Assembly: GCA_963932465.1 (NCBI GenBank)
Contig: OZ010788.1
Location: 197,100,559-197,164,558, forward strand
DNA: 64,000 nt
Source of the DNA: Maratus speciosus
Lineage: Eukaryota; Arthropoda; Arachnida; Araneae; Salticidae
Reading direction: 5' to 3'
Positions 1-11,114 of the stretch are shown in pieces; the first letter of the stretch is position 1, and the number at the start of each line of letters is the position of its first letter. Both the position numbers and the translations under genes were made by a program. Under the pieces are notes generated by a model. The model saw only the letters and a program-made list of their open reading frames with translations, did no database searches and was not told where the DNA came from.

Positions 1-204
1 TAATGGTTTGGGCAGGCGTTACGGCCACGGAAAAAACTCCTTTGATTTTTATTGATAAAAACATGAGATTTTATGCAAAATTGTACCAAGACGAAGTCTT
101 GGATAAGATTATGGTGCCATGGAAACAAAATCACTCTTATGGAATTTTCCAGCAGGATTGGGCGTCTGCACATGGAGCAAAAACAACATTGGCATTCCTC
201 GTTT
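1..204 (+). pseudogene. Tc1/mariner-superfamily transposase fragment
   Basis: A frame open from position 3 reads MVWAGVTATEKTPLIFIDK at the start and contains FQQDWASAHG. This matches the block around the second catalytic Asp of Tc1/mariner DDE/D transposases (usually FQQDGAPAH). Similarity fades after about base 200. The first and third catalytic segments are absent; the 5' side may continue beyond the window. About 120 bp of AT-rich sequence separates it from the hAT element at 325. It is a dead remnant. The family within Tc1/mariner cannot be fixed from 60 residues. Confidence 0.75.
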
Positions 205-1079
205 GTCCTCATTGGTGTTACTCGTATTGTGTATATATATATGTTAATTTCTAATTCATCTTTAGAACGTTACCAATTTATTCATGTATTTGTGATTTCA
301 AATTTATTATGTGTATATATATATCAGGGTTGGCATTTTTGCTGGCAAAAAGGTATTTTTGCCAGGACAGTGGCAAAAACTGGAAAAGACCAGGGCAAAA
401 ATGGCAAATTCTTATTTGTCTTTAATGTGTAATAAAAATCTATGAGCTAATAAGTATAATAATGGTATAAACAATCAAATTTAATAACATTTTTACATAT
501 TTTAAATCTTTATAAAATAGATGGGATTCAGTCTAATACTTAGGAATTTAAGAACCAAATAAAAAATCCAGATAACTAATTTTTATTTCTTAAGTAAAGT
601 ATTTTGTCAGCCATTAATACTTTAATTATCAAAAGGTTTTATATAAACTTGCTACTTTCGTTTTATGTCATTACATAAAACGTACATTTACAGCGACACA
701 TTTTAAGACTCATTAGTCTTAAAAATATGTAAATATTTAAGTCTTTGGTATAATAATTCATAATTATTTATCTAAAACTAGTCTGTTACAGATAAAAAAG
801 TAATTAAATTAAATTGAAAATTATATTTTGAAAAAAAGTCTCATGTCATGCTAGGAAACTAGAATTTTTTTTTTCCTTCTTCTATTACGTGAATAATCAT
901 TAATAATTGTATAAACATGAATAAATAATCAAGTTTTCTATTTATTTACATAAAATTAGTATTTTTTTCATTTATAATTTTGTTATAAAGGTTAGTATTC
1001 TTTCATAAAATGCATAATTATACTTATTTAACTTAAGAGTTCAAAAATAAATTTAGAATAATGATTTTTTAACTAAGTA

Positions 1080-1984
1080 CAGTAGACTCTCTCAAATCCA
1101 CTCTGCTTGGGACCAGAGGTTGTGCGGATTTCTGGTCATTGATTTGTTTACATTTTTTAATCAGTAATTTGAATGTAATAATGCAATCAAAATTATAATG
1201 AACGCTTACAATATACTAAAATATTAAAAATAATTAAGTAAAGTAATAGTTTTAAAAATGATTAAATTATTAAAAGTAAAGGTAATAGTGTATAATTAAA
1301 TATGCATAATAAAAGATGAGATAGATACATTTGTCCTGAATTATTGAATGAAACTTGCTCATAAAGGTACCTTACTAACTCACATCAAAATCATAAAATA
1401 AGGAAGTTTTATTTTAGGCATGGGTGCAAGACTTCAGTCTCAGGACTGATTTCAGTCTTGTAGAGATTTTTGATCAATTGTAAATTGTACTTTATATACT
1501 TAAATAATAGCAATTTTACTATCAAGAACTTTTAATCGCTGTCTTTTATTGTAAGAGATCAATTTTTACCCTTAATGCAAGACATATAAATACTCTAGCC
1601 CATTCCCATTTGGTTATTTCTAATATTCAGGGAAGTTTTCAGTCTTGGCTTGGATGGACTGCTTTCACCCATGATTTCAGGTTTAGTCAGACTTAATAAC
1701 TAAAAAAGCTTGATTAATACATAAATATATTTGGTAAAAATTATTGTGATTACCAAAGATATCAGCAATAGCTTGAATTATTTCAGAAATAAATTTTTAC
1801 TTCCTTCATGAAAAACCATGAGTTCAGTCATATTAATGAAAATTACATTTAAAATATGTACAGAATGATATAAAAAGTATAAAAAAGTCTGCAGTTTTGA
1901 CCCTACATCTGAACTGAAAATTGCATTGTTTACATCTGTGATGATTTGCGAATTTTAGGGTTTCGGATTTGAGTGAGTCTACTG
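1080..1984. mobile_element. pogo/Tigger-like non-autonomous element
   Basis: The terminal inverted repeats begin CAGTAGACTC at 1080 and end GAGTCTACTG at 1984, with TA on both sides (1078-1079 and 1985-1986). Subterminal similarity continues (CTCAAATCC at the left, GGATTTGAG at the right). CAGTAGA-type termini with TA duplications are characteristic of Tigger/pogo elements. No coding remnant is visible. A smaller hAT MITE sits inside at 1419-1673. Confidence 0.85.
1419..1673. mobile_element. hAT-like MITE, 255 bp, nested in the pogo-like element
   Basis: It starts CATGGGTG and ends CACCCATG. The flanks ATTTTAGG (1411-1418) and ATTTCAGG (1674-1681) agree at 7 of 8 bases, as expected for an old 8-bp hAT target duplication. 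'Cagtcttg/caagact' motifs are repeated inside both ends. Non-coding. Confidence 0.7.
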
Positions 1985-2142
1985 TATTTTCTTTTTTCTT
2001 TCATGAAATATTTTTTCTCTTTTTCTGGGAAAAAAATTAAATGGACAGCCTATTTTTGCCACCACTTTGGCAAAAACCTATTCTTGCTGGGACGGTTTTA
2101 ACCCGGTTTTTTTCCACCTATGGCTAAAACTTACCAACCCTG

Positions 2143-2970
2143 ATATATATATAACACTGGTGCCAGGCTAACCAAAAAGTACCGCATTTTCTTTTAAATC
2201 TTTAGCCTTGATGCAATGATTCCAGATTTCAGAGCATCTTTTGTTTAGTCTTAAAAAAATGACCGAGTTTAGCAGTTTGAATTTCTAGGGTGGCTGACAT
2301 TTTGAAACAATCTGATTTTTGTCATGAGACAACACTCTGTATTAACCGATTTTGATGTGACTGGGCATGTGTATGTGTAAAGGATTTACCAAGGTCTCGA
2401 CCTGGTTCATTGGTTAGCTTCATTCTCCTTGTTGTATTAGAATGGCAGACGCTTCAAAATATCACCAAATTTGGCGATCAAAGATAAACCAACTTGGATA
2501 TAGCTAACTAATTTGGCAAAAACTGGGAATTAAATTTCCTATAATCGATATCCACACATTTTAGCTTAGTGTGTTTGAGTAAAATAAGCTGGATTTATAA
2601 AAGCAAGGAATATGAAAGCTGCCTTTTCCTCCCGGTACAGCCCGGAAGGACTTTTTGTTGTTTTCTGTAACTAAGTTTTTTCTGTTTGCAGTATTAGCAG
2701 TGTTGAATTCAGATATTTGTCTCTGGGAGGGATTTCTGAGGCTCTGGGGCGGGGAAAACATAAAGTTCAAGCTGGGGAATAGTACTTTCCGATGATCATT
2801 AAAATACATAAAATCTCAAACCTTCCCAGTGGAGGGATATCTCAATGCTCCGGGTTAATGCCTCTATCCCCGAGGCCATCTCCTGAATTCAACACTGAAG
2901 ATTAGTGTCTTTATTTTATGATGTTCTACATTATTAGCATGTGGTAAAATATTGAATATTATTTTTACAG
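2143..2970. other. Intron sequence upstream of the first visible Gi alpha exon; no gene seen
   Basis: The stretch to about 2380 is AT-rich. From about 2380 to 2890 the base composition is more balanced, and a block at 2820-2890 (cccagtggagggatatctc... ccccgaggccatct) looks like part of a repeat, but I could not classify it. No open frame with recognisable homology. The last 30 bp form the splice acceptor (ATTTTTACAG at 2961-2970). Confidence 0.5.
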
Positions 2971-3112
2971 AATTATCCATGAATCTGGCTATTCTAAAGA
3001 AGAATGTCTACAGTATCGACCTGTTGTTCATAATAATACATTTCAAAGTTTAATGGCAATAATCAATGCCATGGATCAGCTGAAAATTGAATTTTCTGAT
3101 CCAGCAAGGAAA
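2971..3112 (+). CDS. Galphai: Gi alpha exon (start of the helical domain)
   Basis: A 142-bp exon between ATTTTTACAG and GTATGTCT. It begins with the third base of a Lys codon and ends on a codon border. It encodes [19 protein letters not shown] at the start, then the stretch ending FSDPARK, which is the linker and first helix of the alpha-helical domain just after the P-loop helix. The usual VVYSNTIQS block reads VVHNNTFQS here, and the following helix has INAMDQ where IRAMGR is common, so this copy is somewhat divergent. It joins in phase 0 to the exon at 22351. Confidence 0.96.
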
Positions 3113-3598
3113 GTATGTCTCTCTTAGTTTTAGTATTTCAATTTCATTTCATGTTTACAATATTCATCTCTCATTTTTTTACAGGCAGGCAGGTGTATGA
3201 AATATGGTACTACTTTTTTTTTTAATAGGGGCCTTGATGAGTTTGGTGCAATATGAACTTAAGAAAATGACATTAGTTTTCTATGTCGATTTGAAAAATT
3301 ATTAAAAATAAAGTAGCACAAGAAATATCAGGGTAGCAGTTTGTGTGCATATAAAGCTAATAAGATACAGTTATTTATAGACAAATTCCAAGGTAAGGGT
3401 CTACAGAAAAAATAAATTCTTTGGACTTTAAATTTTTTTAAACAAGTGTAAGAAAAACAGAAGAAACTAAAAAGAAGAGATGGGATAGAAATACAAAAGA
3501 AGAGTCTCTTAATTTTAAAGATGTGCATAGTGGGGCAATTTCACTCAGTCTCTCGAAAAACAGTTTTTGAGATACGCTGACAATCCAAAGACCGTAGG
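3113..3598. other. Intron start; no gene seen
   Basis: The donor GTATGT is followed by AT-rich sequence with a poly-T run near 3215. Short frames on either strand here have no recognisable similarity. Confidence 0.5.
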
Positions 3599-5750
3599 CA
3601 GGGGCGTGCCGAAGGCTGTTTTAGTGGGGGGGTGTGAACTGAATTTTGCCGACTGCAAGATCGGGGGTGAGAAAGGCTTTGTGATAGCCCTACCCCCCTC
3701 AGCAACGGAGTCAACTGTTCTACAATACTGTGAATTTATAAAAATCACTAAAAGTCTTAAGTGTTCACCTGCATTCCCCTTAACCACAGTCAAAATTAAA
3801 TGCTGTTATTCAGTATATGTAATTTTTTTAAAATTATTTTACTATATAAGTAGAGTTGAGAATCCTGTTATTAATTAGGATTCTGCTTACTATTTAAAAG
3901 GAAATGTGTACGGATATACCGTACATTAACCAGTTCTCAAAAGTAACAATTTAAGAATTTTGAAGTACTTCGGAATTTATGTTTCTATAAATAAAACCAC
4001 ATGCTGTTGTGTAATGTCAGTGTATAAATTTTAAAATACATAAAAAAGACAAATCTTGTTTGCTAAAAATATGATATATATTAGTATAAGAGACTAAAAA
4101 TTATCCTTCTACATTTTTAAATTATCACCCGCCTATCCTTCAGAATAGCCCATTTTCCAGCTACAATGTCTAAATCCAACATGTCAGTTATGTCTGTTTC
4201 ACAGGTTAATAGCATTAGTTCGTCCAGTCGCTCTTCCGACATGGTGGTACGCAAGTAATTTTTTACTAACTTTAACCTGCTGAAACTTCTTTCATTACTT
4301 GCCACAGTTATTGGAATAATTAAGGCCAACTTGTAGGCCAAAGAAAGGTTAGGATACAAATGAGCCTTCCCCACAAGTTTTTGCACTGCTGCGCCAATTG
4401 TACAAATTATTGTACAATAAGGGCTAATGTAAACGTGTGAGTGGTTAAGTGGAATTGCGCAACTTAGTTTACGCAGCATCGCGTGCATGTTCCAAAGCAG
4501 ATTTCCCCTTCATCCTAAGTCATAATGTCATATATCTAATTTGTTGGAAATTTTGTCTACTTTCTGAATTTCTAGATACTTTTTCTCTAAAACAATAAAA
4601 AAATTGATTTTTTTAATAAAAACCTTTTCTTGGGAGCATTTTACCAAAATTTGGGGAGGTTGCCGGGGAAAATTTTGGTTGGAAGTTACAAATTCGGATT
4701 CAGCGACCCAAAAAACATCTAGAAAGCCGATTTCCAGTACTACCATTAATTTTGCTAGGTAAAATTCCCTATTGCCTGGACTATTAAACATAATTGTTTT
4801 CATTGCAAGTAAAGAAACAATGAAATCGTATGACATCAATTTGCTTCTTAACCTTGCCGCCTTAGCTCGAGCATCCTTGTCAACCTTCATGTCTTCAGAA
4901 ATAATTTGCAGAGTATGGATGAGGGCATCATAGGACCATAAAATAGCTCTGACTGAATCCACTCACATAGTCCATCTTGTCTTCGACAAAGATTTCAAGG
5001 TAAGACTCTTCTGAAGAACTTCCATTTTCTCTCTCAGTATGCCGAATTGCTTTCTCAGTGAAAAGAAGTTATAGAGATCCTGAATACTGTCGTAGAGCAA
5101 TTTTATTATATTGCTTTCTTCGCACGCATGTTCAACACATAAATTCACTTTATGCACGAGGTAAGGTATGTATAAAATAGATCTACCAGCTATTTCTGAA
5201 AGTTTTGATTGACAGCCTAAAATGTGGCCGGACATAGATGACGTGATGTCGTAAGACTGTTCATGAGCTTGGGAAAGCGATATTCCAACTGATTGTAGAA
5301 TTTCAGAAATAAGCTTAGCCATTCCTTCGCCTGTTTTATCCAGATAATCTTTTAGTTTTAACAACCTTTGTTCTGGCTGAAACTTTGGGGTCACGCATCA
5401 AATTGCAATTGAGAGTTGGTCAAGATGAGAAAGATCGGGTGTGCTATCAGCCATAACGCTAAAAAATCCACAATTTTTGACATTTGCAACTATTTTTTCA
5501 CGGACACATGATCCAAGAACCCGAATAAAGTCATTTTGCGACTTATTACTAAGATTTTTGGCATGGTATGGGCGAAGATGATTATCATCAATCCAGTTTT
5601 TTAAAGTTGGAATCCACCTGGCCATTAATAGGGGACTTTTTGCAGGGTGTGTTCTTAACTTTCCAACTATTCTAAATTTTACCAACTCTTCCAAATAAGT
5701 GGGGGGGGGGGTGTTACACCCCCAACACCCCCCCGCTAGGCACGCCCCTG
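3599..5750 (-). mobile_element. hAT transposon with degraded transposase
   Basis: The terminal repeats are CAGGGGCGTGCC at 3599 and GGCACGCCCCTG ending at 5750, a typical hAT terminus. The flanking 8-mers ACCGTAGG (3591-3598) and TCCATAGG (5751-5758) agree at 6 of 8 positions, so the insertion is old. A G/C homopolymer-rich subterminal block adjoins both ends (3633-3640 and 5701-5734). The coding strand is minus and the remnant transposase fills 5694-4117. Length is 2152 bp. Confidence 0.9.
4117..5694 (-). pseudogene. hAT transposase, ZMYM1/DUF4371-like, inactivated
   Basis: Read from 5694 downwards, the frame covers the start of the DDE core (FFSVMADSTPDLSHLDQLS, first acidic motif), then QSYDITSSMSG (second Asp motif), then KTRW. 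The C-terminal hAT dimerisation region at 4440-4140 has ASNERSFSRLKLVKNYLR with the conserved Glu. Two in-frame TGA stops break the chain, one after LSIAI near 5395 and one after TRWTM near 4960. Both sit where an Arg codon (CGA) would fit, suggesting C-to-T decay. A frameshift or deletion lies between about 4690 and 4490. No product can be made. Superfamily assignment is firm; the subfamily is inferred from the DUF4371-like motifs. Confidence 0.88.
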
Positions 5751-7548
5751 TCCATAGGGTAGTGAGAAAATAATTTTAAAGAAGTTTTCTTTTAGAATTC
5801 TAGTTTTTCAATAACGATTGCTTTTCTTGCGAAATCATCGTTCGTTAAAATGTAACGAGTATTCTTTGAAGATTTCGATAAATTCATTAATTTGAAAAAT
5901 TCATATAAATGAATATATTTATAAAGGCAAACTGTAGGGTTTTTTTTTTTAAATCCAAATAATATTCATTAAAGTGACATTAGTTGTATCAAGATTCTAT
6001 TGCACATATGTGTACACTAACAATAAATAAATATAGAACATATGCTTATATGAAAATTAGTTACACACATTAATTCATACATACACACAGAAAATTGAAT
6101 ACAATCATAAAAATGGTCAGTTCTGTATTGCAATCCACTTTCACTTCACAAAATGTTAAATATCAGCATTATTACCACTTAGTGTATTGTTGACTTTCAT
6201 TGCTTAAAATTAAAAACAGTCTTGCTAAATTTTCAATTCCTAATTGATTTCTTTAATTGCTGTGTATGAATCCAAAAATAAAAAACCTTCTTTCAACATC
6301 TGCTAAAGAATTTATTGCTGTGCTTAAACATTTTAAATAGCTTTTTTTTTTCCCACCTCTGCATTCTTTCACAATAACTGCCCAGCAAATGTTACTATTT
6401 TTCCTTTCTCCTTTAGCTGTAGTTTTTTATTATATAACTAACAGAACCACCCGGCATCGCCCATGTCAATTATGAGGGACCTTCTGGATAAAATAAATTA
6501 AAATGAAATAATATGGCAACTGAGATTTGTGCATTGCCATCCACAAATCTTTATAAAGCAATCAGAAAACATGACGTTATTGCATCGCAACATCTCAGCT
6601 TTAAATATCAGAATGCAAGTTTTCTTGCCTGGAGTAACAGAAAAAATATTTGATTTTCCTGATAATACAAAAAAAAAAAAAAAAAAAAAAATCAACCAAT
6701 TGGCGTAGTATTTAGTAAAATTCTCAATGGTATAGCATATATATATATATATTATAAAGTAAAAATATGTTAGTGAGTAACAGTAACACTGACATCATAT
6801 TGATGGTGGCAACGACCTAACCCATAGATTGTGCTTTTACTGTAATTTTTCTTAACTTCTAAATATGCAGAATTTCATTTCTTACACTGAATAGAATAAA
6901 GCACTTTCAAATGAAATTTATTTGAAAATTAAATATCAATTTCCAGATTTTAATTGGTTCTGATTTTAATACTGATCATTAAAACTCATAAAACTGATAT
7001 ACAGTTTTCTGAATTTAATGGATTTTAAATTAATTTTCAAGCATGGATCCTTTTAAATTCGCAACCCAAAATTACGAAAGATGAACCCATTTACTCTGAA
7101 TGCAATATTATAAGGAAAAGACTTGTCCATGAGTAACCCTGGCATCATATTTTTAGTGGCAGTGACTTAACTCATAAATTTTGCTTTTACTGCAATTTGT
7201 TTAACCTCTAACATCACACATTCAATTTTTTCAACGTCTAATGGAAAACAAAAAGTACTTTCAAAATGCTATTTGTTTGAAAAGTGATTCTCAATTTCTA
7301 ATTTTTTATGTATTTTATAGTAATGTAGCAATAGCAAGAATATTTTTTAAATATTTGTGCAACCCAATTATAAAAGATGAACCCGGTTGCTCTTAAAACA
7401 ATGTAAATAATTAATCATTTAAGATTTTTCGTTTAATGTTCCATAACTAAATCGGCAAACGAAAAGAAAACCCGGGAAAAAAATAAAATACGAATTTAAC
7501 AGATTTGAAATCGAAATATTCAAAATTATCAGATTAATGAATGTTGCT

Positions 7549-7580
<32 letters not shown>

Positions 7581-8026
7581 TCAGAATTGAGCGCTTGTTA
7601 ATACGAAAGTACCAAAGATGCTTTTTGGTGTAGCTGTTGCGGATTCTAAAAATATAGTAAATGTAAAAAATCTTTTAGTATTTTAAATTAAGAACGATGT
7701 ATTTTTTTCTATTCTGTGAACGGCCGGTATATGGATCATCTTTAACCACGGATATTCCAGGCTGGATTACCTGATTATTTTTTAACGGAAACTTTCTTTC
7801 ATAAAAACTAAATCTACAGCGAACAACCTAAAAATGACATCAAATTCTAGAAGCTTTCAATTTTGATGCCAGTCTTAAAGATTTCTTTAAAAAAAAGAAA
7901 ATAAAAACTAACTTTTAGAAAATATTTGCTATGCTTCATTTACTATTTCATATAAATCGTAGAAAAATCATATTTTATGTAATCGTATTTAATGTAAATA
8001 GCAGAATGTTATCATTGCATTTAAGG
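5751..8026. other. Intron sequence with low-complexity tracts; no gene seen
   Basis: Contains poly-T (5940, 6340), poly-A (6669-6690 and 7560-7580) and a short TA run (6738-6752). Around 6430-6480 a phrase (accacccggcatcgccc) resembles a dispersed repeat, but I cannot name it. Two diverged copies of a repeat occupy 6760-7390. No coding frame recognised. Confidence 0.5.
6760..7390. repeat. Two diverged direct copies of a ~300-350-bp repeat
   Basis: The segment from about 6770 (gagtaacagtaacactgacatcat) recurs from about 7122 (gagtaaccctggcatcat), followed in both copies by 'gtggca..gac.taac.cata.attttgcttttactg'. A second pair, 'acgaaagatgaaccca' near 7074 and 'taaaagatgaacccgg' near 7370, sits about 295 bp apart. 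The copies are heavily diverged. The phrase resembles the tandem repeat at 28980-32190 in style but not clearly in sequence. Confidence 0.5.
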
Positions 8027-8200
8027 CAGGGGTCGTACTTGTCCTGAAATTTCACAATCAGGAAATTCTTCGGTACCTGTATTTTCTTATGGAAAAATCT
8101 CTTCTTAAATAAGACGAAATTTCACGCAGTTAACCTAAATTTTTCTATAAGCAAATAGTGATATATGTCCTGAAAAAATCCCTTAAGAGTACGACCCCTG
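8027..8200. mobile_element. hAT MITE, 174 bp, with perfect 8-bp duplication
   Basis: Starts CAGGGGTCGTACT and ends AGTACGACCCCTG (13-bp perfect inverted repeats), flanked on both sides by ATTTAAGG (8019-8026 and 8201-8208). It also carries internal 'cctgaaattt/aaatttc' motifs. Non-coding. The perfect duplication marks a fairly recent insertion. Confidence 0.95.
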
Positions 8201-8758
8201 ATTTAAGGGGCTAAAACACTTGGCTAAATAGTATAATTAAAGATATAGCATGCCAACAAAATGGGAAATAAAACGTACCAACCGCTTTTAAATATCAGTT
8301 TGACGTCATATTTATTGAAATTGACAACATATTTATAGAACGTAACGCCATATTTAGTCAATTGTTTCCTGATATTTTTTCATCAAATAGAAATGCCTAT
8401 GTTATAGTAAACGTTTTAACTTCAAAATACATTTCAATGAAGTTTTTACAACTTTTCAAAGCGCTTATCGTTAAAGTTTTATTTTAAATATGAAAAATTC
8501 AGTAGTTCAATTACATACCTGTTAACCTTGAGGGTCTTTTTGTATTTTTAGCGAACTTTTAATTTCGCTATTGAATAATAATAATAAAAAGCTGCTGAAC
8601 TATTTTTATCTTTGAAAGGGCAAATAGGTAATCTTCGATAATCAGGCTGTACACTATTTGGGTTACTTTAACAAATGTGACTCAGACGTTTTCTGGAACC
8701 TATTGCTTACAAAAATGTAGCATCATTACATAATATTAACATGCAATAATTCTTAACC
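8201..8758. other. Intron sequence; no feature seen
   Basis: AT-rich, with no recognisable coding frame, terminal repeats or arrays. Confidence 0.5.
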
Positions 8759-9009
8759 CAGGGCTTGAATTTCAGGGCGGTATGGCGGGATTCGCGCCCA
8801 AAATTTTGAAACCCCGCCCAAAAGAATATCGTGGGCGGGAGGCTCCCGTCCAAAAAAAAATCCCCATTTTCCGGAAAATTTTGCATTCAAATTTTGCATG
8901 AAATTACAATCAACTACCGCGAACGCCTTGCGAATATCCTGATATTTTCGCGCGACCGATTAACACATTTTGCGGGGTTTTTTTTACCGCGAAACATCGT
9001 TGAAATTCA

Positions 9010-9665
9010 AGAATTTTTCACGCGACCGATAGAAAAAATCGCCAATTTCGTCGCAAAGGATTGCGAATAAAATGCAAATTTTGTCAAAGGACCGCAGAAA
9101 AACGTGAATTTCGTCACATTGCGAAAAAACCCCCGAAATTCATCAAAGGATCGCAGAAAAACACAAATTACATCAAAGGCTAGCAAAAAAATCGTAAATT
9201 TCGGCAAAGGAATGCGGAAAGAACGCGATTTCGTCAAAGGATCCAAAAAAGCGAATTTCGTCAAAGGATCGCAGAATAGACACGAATTTAGTCAAAGGGC
9301 CGCTGAAAAAAACGCGGATTTCATCAAAGGATCGCGAAAAAACGCGAATTTTGTCAAAGGATCGAGGAAAAAACGCGCGTTCCATCTAAAGATTGCGAAA
9401 AAAACGCGCATTTCGTCAAAGGATCGCGAAAAAAAGCAAATTTCATCAAAAGATCACGAAAAAAACCCGCAAATTTCGTCTAAAGAACGAGAAAAAAATT
9501 CGATTTTCGTCAAAAGATCGCAAAAACCCCCGTGATTTTCGTCAAAAGATCGCGAAAAAACGCGAATTTCGTCGAAAGATCGCGGATAAAACGCAAATTT
9601 CGTCAAAGGGCTGCAGAAAAATGGTAATTTCATCAAAGCGTCTCGATAAAAACGCTACAGTCATT
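9010..9665 (+). repeat. CpG-rich ~31-bp tandem array, plus orientation
   Basis: About 20 degenerate units built on TTTCGTCAAAGGATCGCG followed by an A-run and ACGCGAA. Spacing between successive 'gtcaaagg' anchors is 30-32 bp. Because units often lack stops in some frames, K/R-rich open frames of 60-143 codons run through the array on both strands. These are by-products of the repeat, not genes. The unit is strikingly CpG-rich in an AT-rich intron. Confidence 0.93.
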
Positions 9666-9849
9666 TTAGAAAACAGCTCGCACATAAATGTCTATATTTA
9701 TTATTATACGTATAGTTTTTAATCTGAAATAATATACTGGACTAACTTTTGAAAAATTGGGTTTAACTGTAATTCAATTTACAGGAATCTACATTCTACC
9801 TGAAATTATTCCGAACCTAAAAAAGAGTTTACTCGATCTGCAACAAAAA

Positions 9850-9960
9850 AAAATTAGCGCCTGGAGAGGAATTCCCAATCCCTTCCCATCCTCTGCTGTA
9901 ACCTGTCAGAAAATTTGATGTTAATTTCTGATATTTTTTTTTACTCAGAAATACCCGCGA
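9850..9960 (+). repeat. Conserved non-repetitive module beside the array (copy 1)
   Basis: Around 9858-9950 the sequence runs 'agcgcctggagaggaattccc ... cctctgctgtaacctgtcagaaaatttg ... gaatttctga-t(n)', continuing to 'actcagaaatac'. Similar copies lie at 34075-34160, 45112-45215 and 49485-49590, always beside the ~31-bp array and in the same orientation. Here the array reverses orientation across it. No coding or structural function is visible. Confidence 0.75.
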
Positions 9961-10145
9961 ATTTACGGTTTCTTTTTGCGGCAGACTGACGAAATTCGCA
10001 GCTTTATTCTGCATCTGATCTATGAATTTCGCGATTTTACACCGTGGACAATCGACGAATTTCACAATATTCTTCCCTCAACCGATCGAGGAAATTCATG
10101 ATTTTTTTCCCTTATGCCCGATTGGCATGTTTCACGATATTTTTT
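9960..10145 (-). repeat. ~31-bp tandem array, minus orientation
   Basis: About five units read as the complement of the array at 9010-9665 ('gacgaaattcgcag', 'tatgaatttcgcgatttt', 'cgacgaatttcac', 'gaggaaattcatgatttttt'). This gives an inverted arrangement around the module. Confidence 0.8.
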
Positions 10146-10499
10146 CCTGTGACAGAAAAAGGAAAGTATCCAAAAAGGTGCACCAATAAAGGACATTAAG
10201 TGTCACCGGGGACTGTGCTTTGGCAAATTGGTCTAGATTCAGTACTAAACAAAAATAAGATTAGAAGGAGTGCAAAGATCTTGTGGTGCACATCAAAGAA
10301 AAATTCTGAGCTCCAATCAAACATATGTAGAAAAACCATACAAGGTGATCCTTGCAATTAATAGAAATTAGGATGTAACAATTTAAAGTTAACTTACATT
10401 TCTCGTGTAGTAGAAAAAATGAATCAACAGTTTCTATTTCAATCTTTTGACTTTGATTAAACAAGCATTCAAATTTTAAACAAAGAAAATACCAGGGAG

Positions 10500-10813
10500 T
10501 TAGGTTTTGACTATAATTCCATTAAGGATATAATAAAACAATTTTGTTCAGAAATGAATATTGATGATTCCTCTGAATATATACATTGTTCATGCAAGTA
10601 GTTAAAAATGAAGGCATGTCAGATATTGCAAAGTTTTCTGAAATTTTGTTAAGGAATCATAACCATATGTTTCCGATAACTTCCAAAGTTATAAATGTTG
10701 TCCTTGTGCTGTCTGTCACAAGTTTACCTTGTGAAAGAAGATTCAGAGCCCAAAATGGAATAAAATCTAAATTCAGAAATTCATTTAACAACCCCTTTGT
10801 TAAGGACCCATGA
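10500..10813 (+). pseudogene. hAT transposase C-terminal (dimerisation) fragment
   Basis: The frame through 10586-10813 contains VVLVLSVTSLPCERRFRAQN followed by GIKSKFRNSF. This matches the C-terminal hAT dimerisation domain, where a conserved Glu in CERxF is catalytic. Weak in-frame similarity extends upstream to about 10500. The N-terminal DNA-binding and catalytic Asp regions are not recognisable, being replaced by or diverged beyond the array-bearing sequence. It probably belongs to the hAT-like element 8759-11114. Confidence 0.8.
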
Positions 10814-11114
10814 TATTTGGTTGAAAGTTGAAAAATACACTATATAAAAGCTTAACTTTCTTACTTTTTTAAATAAAAAAAAACATTTTGCATAATTATT
10901 CTGAATTGTTGATTTAAATTGCTTCAATGGTATTCTGTCATATGTCTGTATTAATATAGACATGAGAAAATAATTAATGTAAATCTTTAAATAGCACGGG
11001 AAATAACAGTGGGTTATAGATTTTTTTCTCCCTCCCAAATAGCTCAACTCCCCTCCATTTATAAATGTTGGTAGGGAGACTCCCCTCCCAGGGAAAATTG
11101 AATTTCAAGCCCTG

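Larger units (their letters stand above)
325..2142. mobile_element. hAT-like element, outer layer of a three-level nest
   Basis: The ends are CAGGGTTGG and CCAACCCTG, and both sides are flanked by ATATATAT (317-324 and 2143-2150). That agrees with an 8-bp hAT duplication, but in a TA-rich site it is weak evidence by itself. Subterminal blocks built from 'tttttgcca/ggcaaaaa' occur at both ends (330-400 and 2050-2090), as expected of one element. No transposase is recognisable. The interior is largely the pogo-like insertion at 1080-1984. Confidence 0.75.
8759..11114 (+). mobile_element. hAT-like element carrying a tandem array in two opposite halves
   Basis: The ends are CAGGGCTTGAATTTCA (8759) and the matching TGAATTTCAAGCCCTG, ending at 11114. 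Next to the left end is a G/C-rich block with two diverged 'cccgccca/gggcgg' repeats (8776-8850). Inside are a + oriented ~31-bp array (9010-9665), a shared non-repeat module (about 9850-9960), a shorter array in the opposite orientation (9960-10145) and a hAT transposase C-terminus (about 10500-10813). An 8-bp duplication is not clear: the flanks TTAACC and TAAACC match only at 5 of 6. Length is 2356 bp. Confidence 0.75.

Noticed and set aside
2820..2890. tRNA-like or SINE sequence upstream of the first exon
   Set aside because: No cloverleaf or A/B box pair could be made out by eye.
3567..3878. 103-codon plus-strand frame at the end of the hAT element
   Set aside because: It begins outside the element, crosses its TIR and opposes the transposase strand; no recognisable similarity.
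9104..9722. Overlapping K/R-rich open frames (up to 143 codons) as possible genes
   Set aside because: They run in several frames on both strands through the ~31-bp array; composition and periodicity come from the repeat. The same applies to frames at 24012-25482, 33619-34131, 43886-44083, 47310-47735 and 61339-62228.
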